In this document: in pieces, positions 51,395-60,091 of the stretch
Layout of the letters: every line of letters begins with the position of its first letter
Numbering within the stretch: the first letter of the stretch is position 1
Source: Verrucomicrobiales bacterium
GTDB taxonomy: Bacteria > Verrucomicrobiota > Verrucomicrobiia > Verrucomicrobiales > DEV007
DNA length: 64,000 nucleotides
Direction of reading: 5' to 3'
Assembly (NCBI GenBank): GCA_029213195.1
Contig: JARGNI010000003.1
Span: 160,216 to 224,215 of the forward strand
Program-made: the position numbers and the translations under genes
Notes under the pieces: model-generated
What the model was told of the DNA's origin: nothing
Database searches by the model: none
The model's input: only the letters and a program-made list of their open reading frames with translations

Positions 51395-52420
51395 ATGAAA
51401 TCACCTGCTGTTGTCAATTTCGCCCCCGAACCCGGAGCGGTCGAGATCCGCGAGATCGAGATGCCTACCATCGGAGACGAGGATGTCCTTCTCGAAGTCG
51501 AGAACGTCGGTGTCTGCGGAAGCGATCTCCATCAGTGGACCGCTCATCACTCCTGGCCGGTCAACTACCCTGTCGTGCTCGGACATGAGTTCGGAGGAAG
51601 GGTGGTCGAGAAAGGCGCAAAGGTGGAAGGCTGGCAGGAAGGGGACCGGGTCGTCTCGGAGACTGCGGCCATCATCGATACCGACAGCCCGATGACCCGC
51701 CGGGGACAGTATCAACTCGATCCGAGTCGCAAGGGATTTGGCTACGGGGTGAACGGAGCCATGACTCGCTACGTCCGTGTGCCCTCCCGGATTCTTCATC
51801 GCGTTCCCGATGCCCTACCCTTTTCGCAGGCCTGTCTCACCGAACCCTGCTGTGTCGCCTACAGCGCCGTGGTGAGAAATGCTCGAATCGAACCCGGTGA
51901 CCGAATCGTGGTTCTGGGTCCCGGCACGATCGGCATTCTCTGTGCCGCCCTCGCCCGCCTCTGCGGTGCCGAAGTCGCCGTCGTCGGACTGGAACAGGAC
52001 GCCGGCCGTCTCGCCATCGCCGAAACCTATGGATGTGAATCCATCATCGGAAATCCCGGCGACTGGGCCCGCGACCGCGATGGGCTCGGCAGCGACGGAG
52101 TCATCGATGCCGCGGGTGCCAGCGCCACTTTGAAGATTGCCCTCGATGTTGTCCGACCCGACGGGTGGATCAGCAAGGTCGGCTGGGGGCCACAACCTCT
52201 CGACTTCAGCCTCGATCCTCTCGTTCAAAAAAACGTGACGCTCCAGGGCAGCTTCAGCCACAACTGGCCGATCTGGGAGCGCGTCCTCGCGTTGCTCACG
52301 AGCGGACAACTCGACGTCCGCCCCATCATCGGAGGCATCTGGAATCTCGACGATTGGGAAATCGCCTTTGAGAAGATGCATCGTGGGGAAGTCGTCAAAA
52401 GCATCCTCACTCCGAACTGA
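51395..52420 (+). CDS. Zinc-dependent alcohol/polyol dehydrogenase lacking the structural-zinc cysteines
   Basis: A 341-residue MDR-family enzyme. Catalytic zinc ligands Cys41 (GVCGSDLHQW) and His64/Glu65 (LGHEFGG) are present, as is the Rossmann VLGPGTIGILCAALA. The loop that usually carries four structural-zinc cysteines (about 88-118) reads SETAAIIDTDSPMTRRG with none, so the lobe must be held differently. Sorbitol- or threonine-dehydrogenase-like activity is plausible. It is 47 bp downstream of the HUMPS gene and 7 bp upstream of a sugar isomerase. The ATG at 51395 (MKSPAVV) is preferred to 51386. Confidence 0.85.
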   Translation: MKSPAVVNFAPEPGAVEIREIEMPTIGDEDVLLEVENVGVCGSDLHQWTAHHSWPVNYPVVLGHEFGGRVVEKGAKVEGWQEGDRVVSETAAIIDTDSPMTRRGQYQLDPSRKGFGYGVNGAMTRYVRVPSRILHRVPDALPFSQACLTEPCCVAYSAVVRNARIEPGDRIVVLGPGTIGILCAALARLCGAEVAVVGLEQDAGRLAIAETYGCESIIGNPGDWARDRDGLGSDGVIDAAGASATLKIALDVVRPDGWISKVGWGPQPLDFSLDPLVQKNVTLQGSFSHNWPIWERVLALLTSGQLDVRPIIGGIWNLDDWEIAFEKMHRGEVVKSILTPN

Positions 52421-52427
52421 TTTCCCC

Positions 52428-53321
52428 ATGCCCCAACTCGCCGCCTTTCCCAAAGCCTACATGCAGGCTCTCTGCAAAGAGGGGACCCTGACCGTTTCGG
52501 AGTGGATCGAACTGGCTTCCACCCTCGAGGTCGAGGGACTCGAATGGTATGCCGGATTTCTCGAAATGGAGGACGAGTCCAACTGGGCCCGGTTCCGCGA
52601 GGAAGTCGAGTCCACCGGACGCACCATCCCCATGCTCTGCTGCTCTCCGGATTTCACCCATCCCGACCCGTCGTTTCGCGAGAAGGAGATCGAGAAACAG
52701 AAGCACTGGATCACGATGGCGCATCGTCTCGGCGCCTCCTACTGCCGGACCCTGAGTGGACAGAAACGACCGGAGTTCTCGATCGAAGAAGGAATCCAAT
52801 ACGCCGCCGACTCGATCCGCGCCTGCCTCCCTTTCGCGGAAGAACACGGAGTCACCCTCATCATCGAAAATCACTACAAGGACGACTTCTGGAACTATCC
52901 CGAATTTGCCCAGGAAATGGACATTTTCTGCCCTCTCGTCGAAGCGATCGATGACCCGCGTTTCGGAGTGAACTACGATCCCAGCAACACCTATCTCGCG
53001 GGCGAGGATCCGCTGGAGTTGCTTCGTCGCATTTCTCATCGTGTCGTCACGATGCACGCCAGCGATCGCTACCTGGCCGAAGGCACGCTCGAAGATCTTC
53101 GTCGTGAGGAAACCGGGGCCGAAGGCTATGCCCAGCGGTTGCGACACGGCGAGATCGGCCAGGGACTCAACGACTACGATGCCATCTTCACCGAACTCCG
53201 CCGCGTCGGATTCGACGGCTGGATCAGCATCGAGGACGGGGTCGATGGGATCGAGCAACTCCGACGCAGCGTCACCTTTCTCCAGAACAAGATCGCCCAA
53301 TACTGGCCGCAAAATTCTTGA
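52428..53321 (+). CDS. Sugar phosphate isomerase/epimerase family protein
   Basis: A 298-residue xylose-isomerase-like TIM barrel without a signal peptide, so cytoplasmic, unlike the Tat-exported one at 38407. Metal-ligand regions are VEGLEWYAGFLE, TLIIENHYKDDFW, FGVNYDPSNTYLAGEDP and VVTMHASDRY. It lies 7 bp after the dehydrogenase and 13 bp before the sulfatase. Together with the HUMPS enzyme it suggests processing of a sugar released by the sulfatase. Exact reaction unknown. Confidence 0.85.
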   Translation: MPQLAAFPKAYMQALCKEGTLTVSEWIELASTLEVEGLEWYAGFLEMEDESNWARFREEVESTGRTIPMLCCSPDFTHPDPSFREKEIEKQKHWITMAHRLGASYCRTLSGQKRPEFSIEEGIQYAADSIRACLPFAEEHGVTLIIENHYKDDFWNYPEFAQEMDIFCPLVEAIDDPRFGVNYDPSNTYLAGEDPLELLRRISHRVVTMHASDRYLAEGTLEDLRREETGAEGYAQRLRHGEIGQGLNDYDAIFTELRRVGFDGWISIEDGVDGIEQLRRSVTFLQNKIAQYWPQNS

Positions 53322-53334
53322 TCCCAGCTTTCCC

Positions 53335-54756
53335 ATGAAACCCTTTTCTTTTCTCCTCTTCTCCTTCGCCCTCAGCTTCGCCCCCCTCCACAGCGAGGAA
53401 GTGAAACCGAATGTCCTCATGATCTCGATCGATGATCTCAATGACTGGACAGGGTTTCTCGGAGGATACCCCGAGGTGCACACCCCCCATCTCGATGAAC
53501 TTGCCCGGCAGGGCCGTATTTTTTCCAATGCCCATTGTGCCATCCCGGTATGTTCCTCCTCTCGCGTGAGTGTCATGTCAGGCCTCCCGGCGACGACCCA
53601 TGGCAGCTACGAAATCGGACCGGCCTATCAAGAACTTCCTGCTCTCGAGGAAGTCCCCACCCTGCAACGATATTTCAAGGACCACGGCTATGTGACACTG
53701 TCAGGAGGCAAGGTCCTCCACCACGGATTCCGCGGTCGGATCGCCGACGACATCGATGTCGATCTCGGTGGACGAAAGAAGACCCGCCCCAAGGAAATGA
53801 TTCATCTTCCGAAAGGGTGGAGCAAAGCCTGGGACTGGGGACAGTTCCCGAAAAACGACACCGAGATGGGGGATCATCAACTCGCCCTCAGCGCCGCGGA
53901 GGTTCTTGAGAAAGACTTCGACCAACCCTTCTTCCTGTCCGTCGGATTTTTCCGTCCCCACGTCCCCCTCTACGCACCACCGAAGTGGTTTGATCTCTAC
54001 GATGTCGATACCCTTCCGCTTCCCAAGAGCCCGGAATCGGACCTCGCAGATCTCCCCATGAACTTTCGCACGATCAACGACTATGCTCTCGCGCCTACGC
54101 ACGCCAAGGTCCTCGAAACCGGGAGCCAACGGGGGCTGACACAGGCCTACCTCGCCTCGATCAGCTTTGTCGATCATTGCGTCGGCATCGTTCTCGATGC
54201 GCTGGAGAAAAGTCCCCACGCCGACAATACCGTCATCGTGTTGTGGAGTGATCACGGGTTTCATCTCGGAGAAAAACACCACTGGGCAAAGCGCACTCTC
54301 TGGGAGGAATCAACCCGGGTTCCCCTTCTCTTTGCCGGACCGGGAATCGACCCGGGAGAAACCTGTGTCGAACCAGCCAGTCTCATCGACATTTTCCCCA
54401 CCCTCGTCGAACTCTGTGAATTGCCGAAGAACTCGCTCCTCGAGGGGATCAGTCTCGTCCCGCAGCTCGAGGACCCAAAGACTCCCCGGGAGCACCCCGC
54501 GATCACTTCCAGCTATTTTGGAAACCACGCGATCCGCACCCGCGACTGGCGCTACATCCGCTATGCCGATGGGGCCGAAGAGCTCTACGATCATCGAGTC
54601 GATCCTGATGAATTCACCAACCTGGCCAAAGATCCGGAGCACGAGGTAATCAAGCAACGGCTTGCAAAGTGGCTACCCAAGAACGCCGCTCCGGAGTTCA
54701 AACCAGTGAGGCAGCGGGAGCAGGTTCGCGGCGGAGTGATCCCGGCAACGGAATGA
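53335..54756 (+). CDS. Secreted sulfatase (iduronate-2-sulfatase-like), CSSSR active site
   Basis: A 473-residue sulfatase with signal MKPFSFLLFSFALSFAPLHS. LMISIDDLNDWTGFLGGYP and NAHCAIPVCSSSRVSVMSGL are family motifs of the iduronate-2-sulfatase-like group; the formylglycine Cys73 is in CSSSR, where most relatives have CxPSR or CxASR. VLWSDHGFHLGEKHHW is the usual second metal motif. ATG at 53335 gives the signal peptide; a longer frame from 53041 only reads through the end of the isomerase gene. It is the last gene of the HUMPS operon. Confidence 0.9.
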   Translation: MKPFSFLLFSFALSFAPLHSEEVKPNVLMISIDDLNDWTGFLGGYPEVHTPHLDELARQGRIFSNAHCAIPVCSSSRVSVMSGLPATTHGSYEIGPAYQELPALEEVPTLQRYFKDHGYVTLSGGKVLHHGFRGRIADDIDVDLGGRKKTRPKEMIHLPKGWSKAWDWGQFPKNDTEMGDHQLALSAAEVLEKDFDQPFFLSVGFFRPHVPLYAPPKWFDLYDVDTLPLPKSPESDLADLPMNFRTINDYALAPTHAKVLETGSQRGLTQAYLASISFVDHCVGIVLDALEKSPHADNTVIVLWSDHGFHLGEKHHWAKRTLWEESTRVPLLFAGPGIDPGETCVEPASLIDIFPTLVELCELPKNSLLEGISLVPQLEDPKTPREHPAITSSYFGNHAIRTRDWRYIRYADGAEELYDHRVDPDEFTNLAKDPEHEVIKQRLAKWLPKNAAPEFKPVRQREQVRGGVIPATE

Positions 54757-54823
54757 TCTCCTTTCCTGTTCGGTCAGGATCCGTTTGTGGTTTAGAGTCT
54801 TTTCCGAGAACCCGGATTTGAGA

Positions 54824-55582
54824 ATGACGGAAAAAATTCTGCAGAAGCTTCGCCAGCTCGAGGAAGAATACGGATTCCAGGTGCTCTATGCCTGCGAATC
54901 GGGAAGTCGTGCCTGGGGCTTTGCCTCGGCCGACAGCGATTACGATGTTCGCTTTCTCTACGTGTGGCCGAAGGACCGCTACCTCGGCATTTTCTCCCCG
55001 CCCGATTCCATCGATCTCGAGATCGATGTCGATGACCTCGACTTCTCCGGCTGGGATCTTCGGAAGGCTCTTCCCCTGTTTCGCAAATCGAACGGGCCCC
55101 TCCTCGAGTGGCTCTTCTCGCCCATCGTCTACTTCGAAGATGATTCGGTCCTGTCCCAATGGCGAGAACTCGTCCCGACCTACTTTTCCCCGGGAAACTC
55201 GATCGCTCACTACCTCGGGCTCTCTCGCAAGATCCACGGGGCCATCGAGGAGACCGGCGAAGCGACAGCCAAGAAATACCTCTACGTGCTTCGTGCCCTG
55301 CTCAGCGCCGCCTATATCATCGAGAAGGGTCGCCCTCCCCTGGTCGAGTTCGCTCGACTCCAGGAGCAGCTCAATCTCCCCACTCCGGTTCGTGCCGAAA
55401 TCGAGAGGATGATTTCGGAAAAGGCGACCGGGTCGGAAAGCGATGGGATTTCTCGAAATGAAATCCTCGACCGATTCATCGAGGAAAAGACAGCTGCACT
55501 CCAAGCATCATCCTCGATGCTGGATCGCAGCCTTGCCGATGTCGCCCCGCTCGACGAGTTTTTCCGCTCCGTGATCGCATGA
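54824..55582 (+). CDS. RlaP-type nucleotidyltransferase, first of a pair
   Basis: A 252-residue protein with the RlaP (RNA-ligase-associated protein, PF10127) nucleotidyltransferase motif: ESGSRAWGFASADSDYDVRF, with GSRAWG at 27-32 and the metal Asp39 and Asp41. KKYLYVLRALLSAAYIIEKG (around 155-175) is the typical helical region. The family is found next to RNA ligases or alone and is thought to modify nucleic acid or protein ends. No ligase is in the window. Its stop overlaps the start of the second member by 4 bp (ATGA). Start 54824 is preferred to 54785. Confidence 0.85.
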   Translation: MTEKILQKLRQLEEEYGFQVLYACESGSRAWGFASADSDYDVRFLYVWPKDRYLGIFSPPDSIDLEIDVDDLDFSGWDLRKALPLFRKSNGPLLEWLFSPIVYFEDDSVLSQWRELVPTYFSPGNSIAHYLGLSRKIHGAIEETGEATAKKYLYVLRALLSAAYIIEKGRPPLVEFARLQEQLNLPTPVRAEIERMISEKATGSESDGISRNEILDRFIEEKTAALQASSSMLDRSLADVAPLDEFFRSVIA

Positions 55583-56637
55583 ACGAAGTCTCTCTCGAAC
55601 AAGCAAGAGAAACCGGCAATCTCTTCTTCGAATGCATCGCCGGAAGCCGGGCCTACGGAACCGATCTCCCCGAGTCGGACATCGATCTCCGCGGTGTCTT
55701 CGTGATGCCTCGGTCTCATTTCTATGGCCTCGGCCGCGTCGAACAGGTCAGCGATTCCACCAATGACGAGACCCACTACGAGATTGGTCGCTTCATCGAA
55801 CTCCTCTCGAAGAACAATCCCAACATTCTCGAGATGCTCTACTCCGACGAAGACTGTACGCGTTTTCGACACCCTCTCTTTGCATCGATCCGACCCGAGT
55901 TCGTTCTCTCCAAGCTCTCTGAGGCCACCTTCGCGGGCTACGCCATGACCCAGGTCAAGAAGGCTCGCGGTTTGAACAAGAAGATCGTGAATCCCATGGA
56001 AGGGCCTCGGAAATCCATCCTCGATTTCTGTCACGTCGTCAGCGGGCAGGGCTCCGTCCCTGTCCTCGACTGGCTTTCCCAATGCGAGATCGAGCAGGAA
56101 ACCTGTGGATTGGTCAAGGTCCCCCACATGCGAGATGTCTATGCCGTCTTCGCTGGATTTCCAACCTGTCGAGGCATCGTTCGCGATCGAGAGGCCACCG
56201 AAGTCATTCTCAGCAGCATTCCGAAAGGAGCAGAGCCGATCGGGTGGATGAGTTTCAACAAGGACGGCTACAAGAAGTATGGCAAGGAGTACCGGGAGTA
56301 TCAGAGCTGGCTCGCAAACCGAAACGAAGCCCGCTACGCCAACAACATCGAGCACGGGCGCAACTACGATTCGAAGAATCTCATGCACACCTTTCGCCTT
56401 CTCGACATGGCCGAAGAGATCGCGAAGGAACATACCATCACGGTGCGGAGACCGAACCGTGATTTCCTCATGAGAATCCGAAAGGGAGAATTTGCCTACG
56501 ACGACCTGATCTCGATGGCCGACGAAAAGATCGAGACGATTCAGGAGGCTTTCGCCGCCAGCGATCTACCCGACACCCCCGATCGAGAAGCCCTCGAAGA
56601 AGTCCTCATTCAGATCCGGGAAGAGTGGTATTCGTGA
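55579..56637 (+). CDS. RlaP-type nucleotidyltransferase, second of a pair
   Basis: A 352-residue protein, longer than its partner. FFECIAGSRAYGTDLPESDIDLRGVF has the GSRAYG (22-27) and DxD (Asp34, Asp36) of the same nucleotidyltransferase fold. The C-terminal helical part (GWMSFNKDGYKKYGKEYREY and KNLMHTFRLLDMAEEIAKEH) is typical of RlaP proteins. The two are distant paralogues rather than a recent duplication. The tight overlap implies a shared role, possibly a heteromeric enzyme. Substrate is unknown. Confidence 0.85.
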   Translation: MNEVSLEQARETGNLFFECIAGSRAYGTDLPESDIDLRGVFVMPRSHFYGLGRVEQVSDSTNDETHYEIGRFIELLSKNNPNILEMLYSDEDCTRFRHPLFASIRPEFVLSKLSEATFAGYAMTQVKKARGLNKKIVNPMEGPRKSILDFCHVVSGQGSVPVLDWLSQCEIEQETCGLVKVPHMRDVYAVFAGFPTCRGIVRDREATEVILSSIPKGAEPIGWMSFNKDGYKKYGKEYREYQSWLANRNEARYANNIEHGRNYDSKNLMHTFRLLDMAEEIAKEHTITVRRPNRDFLMRIRKGEFAYDDLISMADEKIETIQEAFAASDLPDTPDREALEEVLIQIREEWYS

Positions 56638-56670
56638 GCGAACTCGCGCAGATTTCTTCCGCACCCGAAC

Positions 56671-58536
56671 TTATTCCGCGTCGCTCGCCGCGCCAGCTTC
56701 GGGCTTCACCCACTCGAACTTCGAGACGATCTCCGCGTTGGCTTCGTCGGAAAAATAGAGACTCTGCTTTGCCTCGCCATCGTAGACCTCGAAGGTGAAG
56801 GTCGAGATATTCTCCCAATCCGTCATCGCGTTCTTCTCCCGATCGATGAAGTCGGAAGCCTTGAGCAAGATCTCTTTTGGGCCTTCTTCTTTCATCTGGT
56901 GAGAAGACGAATAGGTTGCCTGCGGATCGGTGGATCCCGTGATGTATTTGTTCTTCCCGATCCGAAAGCGATAGCTCAATCGACCTCGTGGCACGTTGAC
57001 CGAGACCTTGAGAATAGCATCCGGCGACGGAGTCGCGGCCCGAGGATCGCGGAACTTGTAGGTCGTAATCCCGCTGCGAGAACCCATCCCCCAGTCCCGA
57101 AATCCATCTTTCCCGATGTCGGAAAACACGGGCTGCGGCTTCGCCTCCTCGAACAAACGCTCCGCTCGGATCGTCTCGGGAATGTGCACGCCCTGGGTCG
57201 AGGTGATTGTGAAATGATCGGTCACTCCCTGGAACGCCTCGCGGGTTTCCCCAAGAGGATAGGTGCAGTTGGCAAAGGCATAGAGAGGCAACTCCTTTCG
57301 CACCGGCAGGGTCGCAGACCAGACTCCGTCGACCTCTTCGGATTCGGCATGAATCCAGAAGCGCGATTTCGGATTGGGGTCGTGGGTGTAGTAGATATCG
57401 AGATCGACCAATTCTTCGACCTGATCCGGGGTGACCGCGAAGAGTGCCGAGGCGTTACCTTGCGCCAATGTCAGGGTCGTCGCGGCAGTCTTGGGGACCT
57501 CGATCGACTTGCCTTTCAAATACTTGTCGAACCACAGGTTCATCATGATCCAGGTTTCAGGGCCCTGGTTGTGACTGAGGTGCATTGTCTGGCTCACCCT
57601 CCACTCATCGTGAGTCAGGGCATCCATGCACTGGTAAACGAACTCGAAGCGGGCATGAAAATCATCCGACGCACTCAGGAGGAGAACCGGACACTTTGTG
57701 TGAGCATAGTAGGACTGGGACTCCATCGTGTTGGCGAACAACTCGACATGTCCCCGGAAAGCACGCCCCATCCCGGAATTCGGCAACCCGGGAGAATCCG
57801 CAGTGATGAAGCCCGCGCCACCCACCATGGGGACGACCGCCTTGAGCCGGGGATCGATCGAGACATAGGACGTGATGTTGCCTCCCATGGAGAACCCGGT
57901 GAATCCGATTTTCCCCGCATCCACTTCCGGCTGCTCCTCGAGAAAGGTAATCGCCCGCCGTCCTGCATAGGCGAGCATATACCAGTTCCCGTTTCTCGGG
58001 CTCACCACCGGATCGATCGTGAACTCGTCGGGGCGGAAATCGAGCTTCGTTCCCTTCCGCTTGGCCCCCGGATAAAATTTCGGCCCCTGGCTCGGGTCGA
58101 TCGCGCCCCAATCGGTGTTCTTCTCGATACCCTCGAGAATTTCCCGACCACCCCAGTTGATGTCGACCATGGCATAGCCATGCTTCGCAAAATATTTCCC
58201 GTGGGCCAACTCCGCACGCTGTCCACCCCCGTGCGCCCAAACCACGGCCGGCACGTTCTCGGCTCCTTCGGGGAAGGTGTAGAAGGCGGCGATTCGGGAG
58301 ACTTCCCCTTTGAACGTCCCCACCGTGAATCTCACGTAGCGACAGACAACCCCGTCTTCGGTCCATTCTTTCACCACCTCGGTATCGAGGGCGTCCTTGT
58401 GAAAGTCGACGTCCTTCCAGAGATCGATCACGTTGTCCGCGACTTCGGCTTCCGTCGTGTAAGGCGAGAGCGAATCCGCAGCAATGACAGGCAGAAGAAG
58501 GCAGGGCAATGCCAGGAGGATCGAGAGAAGTTTCAT
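56671..58536 (-). CDS. Secreted alpha/beta hydrolase (acetyl-xylan-esterase/dienelactone-hydrolase-like) with C-terminal beta domain
   Basis: A 621-residue exported enzyme with signal MKLLSILLALPCLLLPVIAA. AVVWAHGGGQRAELAHGKYF carries the oxyanion HGGG, GFTGFSMGGN the Ser nucleophile, and MHLSHNQGPE the catalytic His region. After about residue 400 is a beta-rich part ending near KSRFWIHAESEEVD... and TYSSSHQMKEEG, not assigned. Carbohydrate esterase activity is likely. A -10-like TATTCT lies 7 nt before the ATG (58544-58549). The gene is alone on its strand. Confidence 0.82.
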   Translation of the reverse strand: MKLLSILLALPCLLLPVIAADSLSPYTTEAEVADNVIDLWKDVDFHKDALDTEVVKEWTEDGVVCRYVRFTVGTFKGEVSRIAAFYTFPEGAENVPAVVWAHGGGQRAELAHGKYFAKHGYAMVDINWGGREILEGIEKNTDWGAIDPSQGPKFYPGAKRKGTKLDFRPDEFTIDPVVSPRNGNWYMLAYAGRRAITFLEEQPEVDAGKIGFTGFSMGGNITSYVSIDPRLKAVVPMVGGAGFITADSPGLPNSGMGRAFRGHVELFANTMESQSYYAHTKCPVLLLSASDDFHARFEFVYQCMDALTHDEWRVSQTMHLSHNQGPETWIMMNLWFDKYLKGKSIEVPKTAATTLTLAQGNASALFAVTPDQVEELVDLDIYYTHDPNPKSRFWIHAESEEVDGVWSATLPVRKELPLYAFANCTYPLGETREAFQGVTDHFTITSTQGVHIPETIRAERLFEEAKPQPVFSDIGKDGFRDWGMGSRSGITTYKFRDPRAATPSPDAILKVSVNVPRGRLSYRFRIGKNKYITGSTDPQATYSSSHQMKEEGPKEILLKASDFIDREKNAMTDWENISTFTFEVYDGEAKQSLYFSDEANAEIVSKFEWVKPEAGAASDAE

Positions 58537-58663
58537 AGGGTTCAGAATAAGGATACCCGATCCGCTATCTCCACGGATCGAGGAATCGGACCTTCCCTTG
58601 CCAAAGCCGGAAGTGCAAGACGCAGTCGAGCGCGAATTGCGCCCCTTCGCTCCGGTCGCAGGT

Positions 58664-60082
58664 CTACTTGCGAAGACGGTTCAGCGTGTAGAAGGCCTTC
58701 CCAAATCGGACCTTCTCGCCTGCGCTTGACTGGAGCCCGGCATCCTCCACCTGCACGATGCGATCCGGCCCGAGCCCCTCGACTTCGAATACCACGGTCC
58801 GATCGTCTCCTCCCATCTTCGCAGACAGAATCTTGTGATCGAGTCGTTGCTCGCGCTTGGCGCTGTAGTCGCCGGTGTATTGGAAAACCCAACTGCTGAA
58901 CTTCATATTCGCGATCGTCGTGGGATCGACCGGTTGCGTCCAGGTGATCTGGAAACCCGTTTTCGTCAGGGAAATCTCCCGGTAGTTCATCGCCACCGTC
59001 TTGTTCCACTCGATCAACTTCAAGCCCTCACCGCTCGCCCAACCTCGAGCGGTTTGCCCAACCCAGAGCCGTCCTTTCTCATCGAAAAGCAGGCGATTCG
59101 AGCCCCCGCCGAGATCCTTGTCATTGATGAAGTGATAGGCAGCTCCCTGGTATTGCCCATCGACGACTTCGAGAGTTCCTCGATTGATCATCGGAGTGTT
59201 CACATCCCCGATCAGAACATCACCGGCAAATGGGCCGAACTTTCCTTCCGCGGTGTCCCAGAGCGGTTGCGTGCAAGACATGCCCATTTCGCGATAGGGC
59301 AGGTGAAGGGCGGGACGCTTCCGAAGGCTGTTCAGCTTCTCCAAATCATAAGTCGCGGCATCCGGATGCCGTTTATCGAACAGCAGTCCATCGGGGTGCC
59401 CGAGAAAATCCCCCGGTTGGGCATGATTCAAGACACCGGCGGCAACATAGCTTCCCTGGTTGTCGGTCACGAAGATCTCTCCGTCGGGACTGAGCCCCAG
59501 CCCGTTGGGTTCCCGGCATCCCGGATTGAGCGGAACATACTCCCCCTCCTTCGTGATCTTGAACAGCCATCCACGCCACGGGACATTGCCATGACTGCAC
59601 CACCGCGGCTTGAATGGCTCGTGAAGCGGGAAAAATCCCAATCCCAGCGCGCCGTAAAAACTCCCCTCGTCATCGCGGACGAGCCCAAAGGCATACTCGT
59701 GGTAGTTCCCCGTGTATCCCCATCCATTCCCGAAGAGCTCGAATTTCTCCGCGACGCCGTCTCCATCCGTGTCCGTGATCCGGCTCAGTTCAGGACGCTG
59801 CATGACATAGATTTCTCCCGGCTTGTCTCCGGCGAGAAGCCCGAGAGGCTCATGCAGACCCGAAGCAAAGAGAGTCCACTTTCCCGTTTCGTGAACATAG
59901 TTCCAGACCTCACCTCGGCGAGTGCACATCATGAGCGACCCATCCGGCATCCAGTCCATGCCCCCCACCTCGAGCACGACACCTTCGGGCGGCGGAATTT
60001 CGGTGATGGTGTAGTCACTCTGAGCCTTCGCGGAAGTCACCGCGGCACCCAGAGATATCGTGAGAAAAATTCTGGCGATCAT
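58664..60082 (-). CDS. Secreted sugar-dehydrogenase-like beta-propeller (DUF7133-type)
   Basis: A 472-residue exported propeller with signal MIARIFLTISLGAAVTSAKA. Motifs such as GGMDWMPDGSLMMCTRRGEV, GLHEPLGLLAGDKPGEIYVM, LGLSPDGEIFVTDNQGSYV and RLLFDEKGRLWVGQTARGW belong to PVC proteins related to PQQ/L-sorbosone-dehydrogenase-type propellers. No haem CxxCH is present. It is 9 bp downstream of the azurin-like protein on the same strand, suggesting a small redox pair. Substrate is unknown. Confidence 0.8.
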   Translation of the reverse strand: MIARIFLTISLGAAVTSAKAQSDYTITEIPPPEGVVLEVGGMDWMPDGSLMMCTRRGEVWNYVHETGKWTLFASGLHEPLGLLAGDKPGEIYVMQRPELSRITDTDGDGVAEKFELFGNGWGYTGNYHEYAFGLVRDDEGSFYGALGLGFFPLHEPFKPRWCSHGNVPWRGWLFKITKEGEYVPLNPGCREPNGLGLSPDGEIFVTDNQGSYVAAGVLNHAQPGDFLGHPDGLLFDKRHPDAATYDLEKLNSLRKRPALHLPYREMGMSCTQPLWDTAEGKFGPFAGDVLIGDVNTPMINRGTLEVVDGQYQGAAYHFINDKDLGGGSNRLLFDEKGRLWVGQTARGWASGEGLKLIEWNKTVAMNYREISLTKTGFQITWTQPVDPTTIANMKFSSWVFQYTGDYSAKREQRLDHKILSAKMGGDDRTVVFEVEGLGPDRIVQVEDAGLQSSAGEKVRFGKAFYTLNRLRK

Positions 60083-60091
60083 GATTTGATT

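Noticed and set aside
53041..53334. An N-terminal extension of the third sulfatase
   Set aside because: The in-frame extension lies wholly inside the isomerase gene; the ATG at 53335 gives a proper signal peptide.
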